NCBI RefSeq assembly: GCF_035046485.1
Contig: NC_085138.1
Coordinates: 336,247,312 to 336,311,311, forward strand
Length of the DNA: 64,000 nucleotides
Source of the DNA: Aedes albopictus
Lineage: Eukaryota; Arthropoda; Insecta; Diptera; Culicidae
Direction: 5' to 3'
Part shown: positions 24,499 to 35,692 of the stretch, piece by piece
How the letters are laid out: every line of letters starts with the position of its first letter
How positions within the stretch are numbered: position 1 is the stretch's first letter
Position numbers and translations under genes: made by a program
The notes under the pieces: generated by a model
What the model saw: the letters and a program-made list of their open reading frames with translations, nothing else
The model's database searches: none
Told to the model about the DNA's origin: nothing

Positions 24499-25750
24499 TC
24501 AAACTCTGACATCAACACGTTTCAAAAACTGGTAAATCAGGTTCATGTATTCCAAATCAAGTCCTGCCAACACTTCTCTAACGGGTTTCTGTTGTTTTCC
24601 TCGGACCCGGAGAATTTCATGCAGCTCAGATCTGACCTCACGATACTCATTGCATCCCCACACGACATGTTCGATATCCTGGTAAGCTACGCTACAGACA
24701 CAGAGATTGCTTTCTGAGAGCCCAATACGGAAGGTATGTGCATTCAACAAATAGTGGTTGGACATCAGCCGACACATTACACGAATGAAATCGCGGCCTA
24801 AATCCAACCCTTTGAACCATGGCTTCTTCGACACCTGTGGAATGATGGAGTGCAACCATCTACCCATCTCTCCATCTCTCCATTTGTGTTGCCAGCTGAT
24901 CAAGGTTTCCTGACGGGCCAATGCAAAAAATTCGTCGAAGGCGATTTGACGCTCGTAAATATCGCCTCCGCTAGCGCCCACCTTAGCCAGAGAGTCCGCT
25001 TTCTCATTGCCCGGAATTGAGCAATGTGAAGGGACCCAAGCTATGGTGATGATGTATGAGCGTTTGGACAAAGCACTCAAGACTTGGCGTATTCCATTCA
25101 GGAAGTAGGCTGAGTGCTTCATCGGTTTCATTGACCGAACAGCCTCCAGAGAGCTTAGACTGTCGGTAAAAATGAAGTAGTGCTCAGGTGGAAGAGTGCG
25201 AATGTACTCTAAGGTGTAGTATATAGCCGCTAGCTCAGCAATGTATACCGAACATGGCTTTTGAAGCATGTAGGTGGCGCTATGAAATTCGTTGTAGACA
25301 CCGAAACCACTCGAATCATCGGTTTTCAAACCGTCTGTGAAGAACTGTCTGTCCCCGCTAACATGCCCGAACTTACTTGCAAAAATTTGTGGAATACCTA
25401 TGGAACGAAAAGATTCCGGTATACCGGTGATCTCATCCTTCATAGAGAGATCAAAATCCACAGAGGAACTGTCGAAGTCTGAGAAGTTGTCACGATTGGT
25501 GTTAACCGGAGATGGGCTTACCTCCAGCGTCATGTACCAGTAGTACACACTCATAAAACGAGTTTGAGGGTTCTGTTCGAGCAGCTTTTCGAAATTTTCT
25601 ATGACCAATGGATTCACAACCTCGCATCGGATGAGGAACCGGAACAATAACTCCGCAAAGCGGTCTGTCAGAGGCTGTACACCAGCGAGTACCTCTAAAC
25701 TCATAGTGTGAGTTGAGTTCATGCAACCTAACGCAATCCGAAGACAACGG
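24499..25750 (-). pseudogene. LINE ORF2, RNase H and C-terminal part
   Basis: This open frame runs from the LTR insertion point to the LINE stop codon. RNase H motifs are in order: FTDGLK, AELAAIYYTLE, FTDSLSS and SHCSIPGNEKAD, giving the acidic residues and the conserved H and N-D pair. The tail has CVCSVAYQDIEHVVWGC, the C-x-C...H...C segment seen at the ends of many LINE ORF2 proteins. The first codons, up to about 25770, come from the inserted LTR, not the LINE. Confidence 0.85.
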
Positions 25751-26057
25751 TGTCGTGAATCGAAATCCAAGCTAAATCTCCGCGGGTACGGAGTGCCGCA
25801 CGAACACGTCCGTTCGTCTCAAAATCCGTCGAAAGAAGAACGAGTAAGCGAAAACCGAGGAGGCGTAACGCTTCGCTTGCTTCGTCGATTTTTTTTTTCT
25901 TATTCGTCGCATCTGTCATTTCACTGATCCGTTATGTCAACTGTCAGTGTTATCAAATGCACTAGAATAAATTTGCAATTTCAAACTAAGCAATTTTATA
26001 CTTAAATTTTCAAATGAAGAGTTGAGCATTATTCTATACTTCGCTATATACACTACA
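25751..26057 (-). repeat. LTR (downstream copy in minus sense), 307 bp
   Basis: It matches 28835-29106 closely but carries 35 extra bases after ataaattt (about 25974-26008), bounded by an aaattt microhomology. Confidence 0.9.
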
Positions 26058-26159
26058 TTATCCCCCTCCTCTACTCTTATTATGAAATCAGATTAAAGAA
26101 ATATTGGTGTTCAAATTAAAAAAAAATCACAGTGTAACATAACCCATGAACCATGCTTT

Positions 26160-27850
26160 GTTCAATCCGTTGACATAAAATACAAATCCATACCAAATCA
26201 TATCCAAATCAAAGTTAAATATAAACTCAATTCAAATTCAATACAAATTTGTTCTCATTTCAATCCACATTCAATTTTCATATTGGATGAATGAAATAAA
26301 TGAAATGAAATCCACTTCAAATTTAATTTTAATTGAAATGAAAACCGAAACTTATCAATATTAAATCAAAACCCAGTCCAATCTCAATGAATTCAAAATG
26401 CATTCAAAATTTAATTCTAATCCAAGCCAAATGTAATACAAGTTTATTCTCAATGCAATTCAAATTCAATCAAAATTCAAATTGGATAAATTTATTCAAA
26501 GTCAAATGTCAATCCAATTCCAACGAAATCGGAATCCAATAATTCAATTTAAACCCGAAACAATTGCAATCCAAATCTAATCCAAGTTTAATTTAATTCT
26601 AATCAAAATTCAATCCAATCTGAATGCAATCTAAATTCCATCAATATCCAATCCTACTTCAATCCAAATTCGAATCCGATCCGACACCAATACAAATTAA
26701 ATTAATTTTGTATCCAATATAAATCCAATATAAATTCAATCCCAATCAAGTCAAAATTCAATGTATATCAAACAAAATCGATTTGGAATCCAAGCCCAAT
26801 TCAAATTTAATCAAAATCCAGTCAAACTCCAATGAAATACGCAATCACGATAAATACAATCCAATTCAAATTGAAATTAATTGCAAATCAAAACCAAATC
26901 TCAACCAAGTCCTATACAAATCTAATCGAGGTTCAATTCATAACCAGTTTCAATCCGATTCTAATTCCAATTAATTCTGATCCAACTTCAATTCGAATCT
27001 AGTCCAAATTCAATCCAATCTACATCATTGACATATCCAATATAAGTCCAATCATGCATATGCTGTCCAAAAAAAACAATTCAAACTCAATACAATTTAT
27101 ATCCAATATGAATCTAATTTAAATTCAAGTCAAATGCTTTCTACATTCAATCCAGACCCATTCCATATCTTGTTCAAATCAAAGCCAATCTGAATATTAT
27201 TCAAATTTAATCTAAATCAAATTAGAATCCAATCCGAAAACAATCAGAATTCTATCCTATTCAAACAAAATCCAAATTTAATCCAAGTTCCATTCATATC
27301 TAATTAATCTACTTTAAGTTAATTTAATTCTAATTTAAATTCAATCTAATCCATATCCAATGCAGATCCAATCCAAATCCAATTCAAAGCCAATCCAAAC
27401 TAAATCAAATACAATCAAATGTATCTCCAACATAAAACCAACTCAATTCCAAACCAAACCCAAAATTCAATCCAAATCAAGTCAAAATTCATTTCGGATT
27501 CAATCTCAATCGGTTGGCAATAAGAAACCACTTAGAACAATTATAATACAGTCTTAACCCAATCGAAATGTAATGCAACTCAAAACCAAATCTAATCCAA
27601 ATTCATTCCAAATCAATTTCAAATCCAATCCATATACCATTCAACTCAACTCATTCCATATGTAGTCCATTATAATCCAATTCAAATTCAATCTTGTCCA
27701 AGTTAAATTCAACTCCGATGCAAATCAATTCTAAATCTAACTGCAAACCAATTTGAATTCAAATTCTACTCTTAATCTAATTCGAATTCAATCCTGTTCA
27801 ATTCCTAACTACTTGAAGCTTAATCAAATCCCAGCCAATGTTCCAACTTC
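26160..27850. repeat. Low-complexity (CAAATTCAATC)-like repeat inside the LTR element
   Basis: About 1.7 kb of degenerate 10-12-bp units such as caattcaaattcaatccaaa. The sequence is C/A/T-rich and almost free of G on the + strand. It gives only spurious N/Q/S/K-rich frames. Confidence 0.85.
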
Positions 27851-28479
27851 AGTTCAAATGTGGACCATCATTTTTTTTTTCGATTCTCTTTCAATAATTA
27901 TTTCACTTTTCTGTTCGATTTTTTTGTTCACCAGGCTTTCTTCAGAATTGATTGCTGGGCTCTTTTTTGCATTTGCGAAAAAGCCTCTTCCTTCACAGCG
28001 TCCAGTCACACCAGCAAACAGTTTTCTTTTCGCTAAGTTCCCATCAGCGTAGGAATTTCATTTGGCATGGCGTCTACACGCACCGGCTAATAAGCTATTT
28101 TACGAGACGTTCTACCAGTGGGCCGCTCATTGTTATTGTTTACGTTTGATGTTTTTGTTTTCGCGAAAAGTAGCTTAACATGTGGTGAGCGCCAATCAGA
28201 TTTTTGCTGGCAGAGATGTTTCGATTCCTAATGTGGCATGTATCAATCCCCCGAGCTGCATGATGTCACTAGCAGATGAAAAAAACATCACCACAGTCTA
28301 CGGATATTAATTATAGTGGGCGGATTGACGCATTTTTGCAGATAAACGAACCCCATTTATTGAATGGGCCTGTACCACATGTTATGCTAGCAAAAATGTA
28401 AATAAATGGGCCCACCGGTTGGACTTCAAAGCTGGTAAACATTCAAAAAACAGCTGATTTGAAACGTCTCATAAAATGC

Positions 28480-28720
28480 CTTATACATTTTTTTTTGCTA
28501 GGTGTCCTCTCGCACCTGCGAAACAACTTTTTTTTCTGCACGGCGTCCTCTCGCACCGGCAAATAACTTTTCTTTTGTTTTTGCTAGGTGACCTCTCGCA
28601 CTTGCAAAACATTAACATTTAGCACGGCGTCCTCTCGCACCGGCTAACACAATATTTGTCTTTTCGGCGTTCTCTCGCACCTCCAAGAGCACATTTTCAC
28701 TCGCACTGACTGAAACACAC
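28480..28720. repeat. Short tandem motif gcgtcctctcgcaccggc
   Basis: Variants of ggcgtcctctcgcaccggc occur about five times at irregular 50-60-bp spacing in the leader region of the LTR element, beside the upstream LTR in minus sense. The position suggests packaging or regulatory repeats, but nothing proves this. Confidence 0.6.
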
Positions 28721-28834
28721 TTTTTTCCACGATAACCGCGTTTTACTGGTTTGCCCCAGAACTTTTCGTTCTGGAAAAGTCCAGCTCTATACTTACATAA
28801 CTCAGGTAGTCCCACGTTCTACCGGCTACGCCAT

Positions 28835-29106
28835 TGTCGTGAATCGAAATCCAAGCTAAATCTCCGCGGGTACGGAGTGCCGCACGAACACGTCCGTTCG
28901 TCTCAAAATCCGTCGAAAGAAGAACGAGTAAGCGAAAACCGAGGAGGCGTAACGCTTCGCTTGCTTCGTCGATTTTTTTTTTCTTATTCGTCGCATCTGT
29001 CATTTCACTGATCCGTTATGTCAACTGTCAGTGTTATCAAATGCACTAGAATAAATTTTCAAATGAAGAGTTGAGCATTATTCTATACTTCGCTATATAC
29101 ACTACA
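28835..29106 (-). repeat. LTR (upstream copy in minus sense), 272 bp
   Basis: Starts at tgtcgtgaatcg and ends at cactaca, followed by the target duplicate aacgg. It lacks the 35 bp present in its partner. Confidence 0.9.
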
Positions 29107-30238
29107 AACGGTACTGAACCCGTTGAAGCTTCAGCAAGTGTGTTTTCGCCGCGGATTGAAAACAGAAGCTACCGTATTCTAAAACCGACAGAATGGTTGT
29201 TTGGTACAGCCTGATCAGATCTTCCGGATGTGCTCCCCACCATGTTCCGGTAATAGTTCGCATAAAGTTGATTCGCTTTTGTCATTTCTGCATCAGATAC
29301 ACAATGTGCTTCCCCCAGGTGCATTTGGAGTCGAACCAGACGAGATATTGAGAAGACATGCTATGAGTGATTGTCTTACCCATCAGATGGAGCGGAAACT
29401 TTGCCGGTTTGTGTTTTTTAGAAAAGACAACCATCTCAGTTTTCTCCGGAGAGAATTCGATACCCAGCTTGAGAGCCCAAGTAGACAAATTGTCCAAAGT
29501 ATCCTGTAGTGGTCCTTGTAGATCGACTGCTATTGATCCCGTTATAGAAACAACACAGTCATCCGCAAGCTGTCTTAACGTGCAATTTTCCATGAGACAA
29601 TCATCTATGTCTCTAACATAAAAATTGTAAAGAAGGGGGCTTAGACATGAACCCTGGGGGAGACCCATGTAGCTAATTCGTGAAACTGTCAAGTCGCCAT
29701 GAGTAAAACTCATCTGCTTCTCAAACAGCAAACTATACAAAAAGTTGTTCAAAATTGGTGAAAGGCCACTTCCGTGTAGTTTGTCGGAGAGAACATCGAC
29801 ACAAACTGAATCAAAAGCCCCCTTAATATCCAAAAACACTGAGCCCATTTGCTGCTTTTGAGCAAAGGCAAGCTGAATTTCTGAAGTAAGCAACGCAAGA
29901 CAGTCGTTCGTTCCTTTGCCTCTGCGGAAACCAAATTGTGTATCAGACAACATGCCATTCGATTCAACCCATTTGTCCAGTCGAAAGAGAATCATCTTCT
30001 CTAACAACTTCCGTAGACAAGACAACATCGCGATTGGACGGTACGAATTATGATCCGACGCGGGTTTCCCGGGTTTTTGAATAGCTATCACTCTCACTTG
30101 CCTCCAATCATCCGGAATGATGTTGTTATCCAGGAACTGATTGAACAAGTTCAACAAGCGCCTCTTAGCGACGTCGGGGAGGTTTTTAAGCAAGTTGAAC
30201 TTAATTCGATCCATTCCTGGAGCGGAATTGTTACATGA
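29107..30238 (-). pseudogene. LINE ORF2, reverse transcriptase part
   Basis: The frame at 30214-29282 has the RT blocks PGKPASDHNSYRPIAMLSC, GFRRGKGTNDC, FLDIKGAFDSV, GLPQGSCLSPLLYN and the catalytic box LADD (LRQLADDCVV), a YADD variant seen in some I-like LINEs. A stop near 29282 separates the string TWGKHIVYLMQK from RINFMRTITGTWWGAHPED, which continues in frame to the LTR insertion. The endonuclease frame overlaps at 30151-30240, where a frameshift lies. Confidence 0.85.
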
Positions 30239-31357
30239 AAGAAGAGCAAATGAGAATTCGAAAACGGCCTATCCATGTCGTCCCTATCCTCGGAAACATC
30301 CCGAATTATTCGCTCCACGGGTACGGAATCTGGACAAACTTTTTTTGCGAACTTGAGAATCCACCGAGGAGAGCTTTCTCGATCCTCGTTTACCGACGAC
30401 GCGTTACGCATTCTTCTCCCGACGTTCCAAAGAGTTCTCATTGATGTCTCGCGCGATAAACCCTCGACGAACCGACGCCAGTAACCGCTTTTCTTCGCCT
30501 TGATCAAGTTCTTGAACTTGCTTTCAAGGGAAACGTACCGCTTAAAGTTTTCAACCGAACCACGTTTCCGAAACTCTTTGAACGCAGCGGATTTCTCGCG
30601 ATAGATTTCTGTACACTCGCTATCCCACCACGGATTGGGGGGTTTCCTGCGAGTCGAAGGACCTGGAACTGGCCGACGTTGTGCTTGCAGCGCGCTACTG
30701 ATGATCAGTTCTGATAGAAACTGATACTCTTCCCGCGGTGGAAGAATTTCTACCGATTGCTCACCGTCGATAATTGCTTCCGCGTACTTTCCCCAGTCAA
30801 TGTGTTTCGTGAGGTCGTAGGAAATGTCAATAGATGGAGGTTGACGTGAACCATTGGAAATAGAAACAACGATCGGAAGGTGATCACTACCATGGGGATC
30901 CTGGATAACCTTCCATGTACACTCCAGCGATAGTGAGCTCGAACAGATTGAGAGGTCTAATCGGCTGTCTCTAGGACTGCCATCTTTAGCTGGAGGTGCC
31001 ACTCGCGTAACTTCTCCGGTGTTCAAAATTGTCATGTTGAAGTCGTCGCAGAGGTCATATATCAAAGTTGAACGGCTGTCATCGTACAGTTCCCCCCAGC
31101 CTGTACCATGGGAGTTGAAATCTCCCATGAGCAGCCGTGGCTCAGGCATAACCGAGCAGATGTGGGCGAGATCCCTGCGAGATATCGCAGTTCTCGGTGG
31201 AAGATATATGGAGGCAACACTGAGGGTTTTACCTCGGATTGTCACCTCACATGCAACGGCTTCGATGCCTGTCATCGGTTGAAAATCGACTCTGTAAAAT
31301 GAGTGCTGCTTTTTGATCCCTAAAAGCACCCCTCCGTACGAGTCGGACCGATCAAGA
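30225..31357 (-). pseudogene. LINE ORF2, endonuclease part
   Basis: The frame contains SDSYGGVLLGIK, then ASIYLPP, LLMGDFNSHGTGWG and GSDHLPIVV, the later motifs of an AP-type endonuclease (GDFN-H and SDH). The start of the domain is on the other side of the 1.86-kb insertion. It runs on through the linker (PNPWWDSEC) toward RT before shifting frame near 30235. Confidence 0.85.
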
Positions 31358-31359
31358 CG

Positions 31360-33219
31360 CCCGGATAAAAACTAACCATAGGGTGTTTGGTGAAAACCAT
31401 TCATGCACCATACAGTGTACCAGCTACAATAATGTATATTGTAATGAAATGGTTCACTAAAACCTTCGCACATTGTAGCTACTATACATTTACATTCGAT
31501 TTTTATGTAACAATATATTATACTGTTTTTCTTACGTTTGAACCATTCACTTTTCCGAAACATTATTTTCCGTGCATTATTAATTATTTATTCAGTTTTA
31601 GATTTTTTCCGTGCTTTGTTTTGTTGATGTTTGTGACTTTTTTGATGCAAAGGAAAGGAAAGAAAAAAGTGAATAAGTTGAAACATCAATTTAAGAGTAA
31701 AAAGAAAATCGCGTTAAGTACACTCAGGAAAATTGCCTCATACTTAATGGCAAATATCCATGTGCCAAACCACATCCAAAGTATATGCAACCAATACTCG
31801 ATTACGCAGGCAAATTAGCGCATGAATAGTATGTGCTCTAAATTGTATGAGTTGCTGCTGTATGGTGCCTCATCAAAAGTATGAGTCGCACTAATGGAAA
31901 ACATTTGTTTACCCCCATTGCAAAAATCCAACAAAAATCCATGTCCCGGACACATAGAAGGAATGAAGATTTTTTTCCCAGTGTACTGTTCCTTTGAATT
32001 CCACTAAGAATCAAAGGAACAGTACTTAACGCGATTTTTTTTTTACTTACGGATATTCCCCTAACAAGCCCAGGTTAATCATCATCATTAATTAAAGTCA
32101 ATAAAATGTTTAAATAAGTAGTAAACCAGATCTCTTAAGAACTGCAGATCCAAGAGATATGGTGGACTAGGTATGTAGAGTGTGATGAGAGGAATACGAT
32201 TGACGTACTTTATCGTAGAGCCATCTTTAACATATGGACTGGACTGAATACTGAAAGAAATTCTAATATAGGTTCGTCTGTGGGTTCGCTTTTTAACCTA
32301 ACTTATACTTGAATCGAACTTGACAGTTTTCCTCGCAGTTTTCTTATGAGTTGTTATGTATTTCCCCGTGTATTTCAATCTTTGGTCAAACTGGAGCCTC
32401 AATATTGCAAAAACGGTTAAGCACGCTGTAATGATACTTATGTACCTCGTCACCCACTTCATGCAACTACATTAGTGGTCTAATAATACTTAGCGCGCTC
32501 GGCATAGTTCCATCATGCCGCTCAAAGTGTTGCCACAAATAATGCTTAGTTTGCGAAACCCAGTTATCTGGCTGGTGGGGCATGGGAGCCTAAGCTTCAA
32601 CTGTTAATGCAATCAGAGACTACTCAGACCTCGACTCAAACTTAGACGTGGGCGATCCAATATGAAGGGTTATCCAAAACGCTCTGGAGAATTCCCAAAG
32701 CGCATTCTCATAATGCTAGTAAGCCTAAGATGCCATTAACAGGCGGAAAATGACAAGATAATATAACATTATATGGTTTATGTAATGTAAACCAATACAA
32801 CATAACAAAAGAGAACCACTTCAAAACCATTTAATTAAATGTATAACCAGTAGTGAAACTACAATTGAAAACAATATATTTACGGTACATTTTATTGTTT
32901 GAAACCATATGTGTACCATACAATGTACGGTTTATTAAAACCCACGTATCAGTATTTATAACAATTCATTTACAATATATTGTATGGTTTTGCAAAAAAA
33001 TATATATGGAGAAAAATATTTTTTTATATTGTTACGATACTTAACCACCCGTATAGTATATTGTAAAAATCTTATTTACAATATACTGTATTGGGTTCTA
33101 CATTACATTTTATTGTTTTTGTATTTTTATTTTTACAGTGGTGTCTATTGTAAAAATATGGTTTAAATAGTACTGTTACAATACAACGTTCGGTTTTCCT
33201 ACTGTATTTTTTATTCGGG
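31360..33219. mobile_element. TIR element, 1860 bp, 2-bp CG flanks
   Basis: The ends are CCCGGATAAAAA and the complement of CCCGAATAAAAA, and cg flanks both sides. Removing the element plus one cg rejoins the LINE frame as FNIIR-LDRSDSYGG, so the boundaries are exact. The interior has many accatac/gtatatt/aatatattgta motifs near both ends and no transposase frame. It belongs to no superfamily that I can name with confidence. Confidence 0.75.
31983..32025. repeat. Perfect 15-bp stem-loop
   Basis: gtactgttcctttga and tcaaaggaacagtac form a perfect stem around a 13-base loop, inside the 1.86-kb TIR element. Confidence 0.7.
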
Positions 33220-33428
33220 CGGATAATGTTGAAATCGGAAAAAGGTAAGGTTACATCGGGTGTCAGCCATGTTTCGGATAGCGCAAAAACATCGCATTGT
33301 AAATTGTTAATTAAAAATTTGAAAGAGTCTAATTTTGGTACGATACTACGACAGTTCCAGTGTAGCACAGAAATCATATCTTCGACCTCGGTGGTTAAAT
33401 TAGCCATCGAAAGATACGAATGTCGCAA
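33220..33428 (-). pseudogene. LINE ORF2, start of endonuclease
   Basis: From the ATG at 33428 or 33407 the frame reads ISVLHWNCRSIVPKLDSF, then FALSETWLTPD, the N-terminal AP-endonuclease motifs (catalytic Asn and Glu). It is cut after FNIIR by the 1.86-kb insertion. ORF2 overlaps the last codons of ORF1, a normal LINE arrangement. Confidence 0.85.
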
Positions 33429-34367
33429 GGAGGGGCATTTTAGAAGCCAACTGCTTCAAAAGAGGAAACACACAAGGAAGAAGTGCTTTGACAATGCTCT
33501 TCACTGAGTCAGAAGCATTAAAGAAGTTAAGGACGATGTCTACGATGCCAGAAAGCGTAAACATCGGAGCACCAAGAGGTTGTTCCTGGTTCTCCGAATG
33601 CTGTCCCTCTGGCTGAGAAGTCGAAAAAATTGGGACATCTGGGATTTTTGATGTTCCCGGGAGCGAAGGAAAGTCTCGTTCATCTTGGATTTTGAATCCA
33701 GGAGGTGAACGTTTGTTACCTTTTTTAACACTCTTAGAATTTGTCACGGTCGGTTGGGGGTCACTGCTAGGCAGATTCCGAGGTTTTTTGGTGGGTCTCT
33801 GGAGCCTCACCCGTTTCCTCGTTTCACCCTTAAAAACAAAGGGAACCCCGTCCCCGACCTCAGAGTCAGAGCCCTGATCATCGAGAGACAAAGACGAGTA
33901 GATGTTGCGTGATTCAACGACCGGAGCAGCTTTTCTCAGCATTTCGGCGTAGCTTCGCCTTGAACGCTGCTGCAACGATCGTTTTTGATGTTGTTTTCGC
34001 TGTATGTACTTCGGGCAAACATTGAGATCGTGTGGACGGTCGCTACCACAATAAACACACTTGGGCGGCGTTTTACACGCACCGTCCACATGTCTCTCCC
34101 CGCATGTTGCACAGCGAGGTTTATTGCTGCAGTACTAGGCGGTGTGGCCCAGCTGCTTGCAATTGATGCAATTCATTACCTTCGGTACATACAGCCTCAC
34201 AGGTAGCCGAAGTTTGCCAATCACCAGCAGATCTGGTAATGCAGATCCGGAGAAGGTCACAGAAAATTCTTCAGATGGTGTGTAAACCTTCTTCTCGCCC
34301 TCCTGGGATACCGAATGCAGTTGCCGGCAATCCAGTATCTGGACAGGAGGTAGAGAAGGGTTATGGA

Positions 34368-34571
34368 TGTTGGAAATAAAAACACAGGCGAGGCTTTGTT
34401 CTCCAAACCCAGGCACTGACTGATATCGCTACCAGCGCAGTGTCTCTCCTTTATTCAATCTAGGTATAACTTATTTACAATTCATTTCCATCATACTTTA
34501 CCTACCAGTTGATACCTAGCTCCTCACTGAGCTGTGTGATGCACTTCCAAGAATGTACCTACCATTCAACA
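34368..34571 (-). repeat. TRIM LTR, left copy (204 bp)
   Basis: TG...CA direct repeat, apparently identical to 34966-35169. Confidence 0.9.
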
Positions 34572-34965
34572 CTCCTCCTCATCACACGCGCAGATCCGAC
34601 GCGTCCCGAGCATATCTGGTCACCGTACTCCTCCTGGATCCAAAGCCCGCCGAGCTCCTAATAGCACCTTTGCTCTACACTACCGAGCTACCTTTGCTTC
34701 CAAGCTCCTCCTGGCTCCAAGCTTCATCCGAGTACCTTCCCGCCATCCAGCTCCAGCGTCCCGATCAGCCAGCACCCTCTGCCTCGACCTCCTGGTTCCA
34801 GCGCAGGTCCCTCAAGATACTAGATCCTCACCGCCTCTTGGTATCTCAACGACTATTGGCACCAGTCCTCATCGCATCTTGATACCTAATCGGATATTGG
34901 ATGGTACCGCATCTTAGTCTCCTCGCTTCCCGAACCACCGCCAGGGCGTCCCTGGGCCCATAACC

Positions 34966-35169
34966 TGTTGGAAATAAAAACACAGGCGAGGCTTTGTTCT
35001 CCAAACCCAGGCACTGACTGATATCGCTACCAGCGCAGTGTCTCTCCTTTATTCAATCTAGGTATAACTTATTTACAATTCATTTCCATCATACTTTACC
35101 TACCAGTTGATACCTAGCTCCTCACTGAGCTGTGTGATGCACTTCCAAGAATGTACCTACCATTCAACA
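34966..35169 (-). repeat. TRIM LTR, right copy (204 bp)
   Basis: Followed by the target duplicate atgga. In minus sense this is the upstream LTR, next to the tRNA-iMet-type primer site. Confidence 0.9.
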
Positions 35170-35692
35170 ATGGAAACGACCACAGCCTTGCATGATCGTT
35201 TCGCAGGTCAAAGATGCGTCGGCGACCTTCCCCGAAATCTCTATCGACGCGCTCGGAAGGTAAACGAAATACTCAAGAGTAAACAACTCGCAGGCCACAA
35301 TCTTATTAGCGTGTTTTCGGTCGCCTACTGTCACCCGAAGCTTAGTTGTACCGACCATGTCAATGGAGACAACGGAAGAATACCGCTTAGTCAGATCCTT
35401 GCTGATTTGAACGGTGTTCAAACGTTTGCCTTTGGGTCGGAAGAAAACAACATATGGCCCGCCAAAGTCGGGAGGGTAGGCCTTGAGGCGGGGGGACGTC
35501 GAAACAGATTTACTGTTGGTGTCCATTGGAGAAGCACCAGGGTGAAGGGGGCAAAGGGGTTAGCATTTAAATCCCCAAGCAACACACATGTTATAATAGA
35601 GTTACGACAGCGCAAGTTTTGGTTGTATAGAAGTGTATTTTACGTAATTCTAACGTTGTGTTGAAATAACGTAAAATAAACTTCTATACAAC

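Larger units (their letters stand above)
25751..29106 (-). mobile_element. Non-autonomous LTR retrotransposon with low-complexity core (LARD-like)
   Basis: Two direct repeats (25751-26057 and 28835-29106) begin TGTCGTGAATCG and end TATATACACTACA, with TG...CA termini. The flanking 5-mers are both aacgg, so the unit is complete. On the minus strand the sequence after the upstream LTR reads TGGCGTAGCCGGTAGAAC, a plausible tRNA-Ser-type primer-binding site, and a purine tract (agagtagaggaggggga) precedes the other LTR, so the sense strand is minus. There is no gag-pol frame in the 2.8-kb interior. It must rely on enzymes from another element, perhaps gypsy-type. It interrupts the LINE ORF2 between RT and RNase H. 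Confidence 0.85.
34368..35169 (-). mobile_element. Copia-derived TRIM, 802 bp
   Basis: Two 204-bp LTRs (34368-34571 and 34966-35169) that look identical begin TGTTGGAAATAAAAAC and end CCATTCAACA; both flanks are atgga. On the minus strand the 394-bp interior starts GGTTATGGGCCCAGG right after the LTR. That is the copia-type primer-binding site, complementary to the internal part of initiator tRNA-Met. The interior is too short for any retrotransposon gene. It inserted recently into the LINE ORF1. Confidence 0.9.
33400..35526 (-). pseudogene. LINE ORF1 (gag-like), split by a TRIM
   Basis: The N-terminal half (35526-35170) starts MDTNSKSVSTSPRLK and includes PYVVFFRPKGKRLN and VGDRKHANKIV. The C-terminal half (34367-33400) has three zinc knuckles: CINCKQLGHTA-YC, CATCGERHVDGAC and CVYCGSDRPHDLNVC. 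A TAG at about 34135 falls inside the first knuckle. The TRIM at 34368-35169 divides the two halves; the atgga duplication marks the site. A protein of this type binds the LINE RNA. The copy cannot make a full product. Confidence 0.85.
24050..35575 (-). mobile_element. I-clade LINE with RNase H, interrupted by three insertions
   Basis: Read right to left on the minus strand the element has ORF1 (zinc-knuckle gag-like), then endonuclease, reverse transcriptase and RNase H in one ORF2. An encoded RNase H after RT is characteristic of the I clade (I, Loner, MosquI types). Insertions at 34368-35169, 31360-33219 and 25751-29106 split it, and its 5' untranslated region seems to be split by a MITE at 35576. 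There is a stop in ORF1, a frameshift between EN and RT and a stop in the RT tail, so the copy is dead. The exact 3' end, near 24.05-24.3 kb, is uncertain. Confidence 0.8.

Noticed and set aside
24433..24717. 94-codon + frame starting MTTDRGEQQNQKADNENK
   Set aside because: It overlaps the end of the LINE RNase H gene on the other strand and shows no domain.
26783..27557. Open frames rich in Asn, Gln, Ser and Lys
   Set aside because: They are read-outs of the CAAATTCAATC low-complexity repeat.
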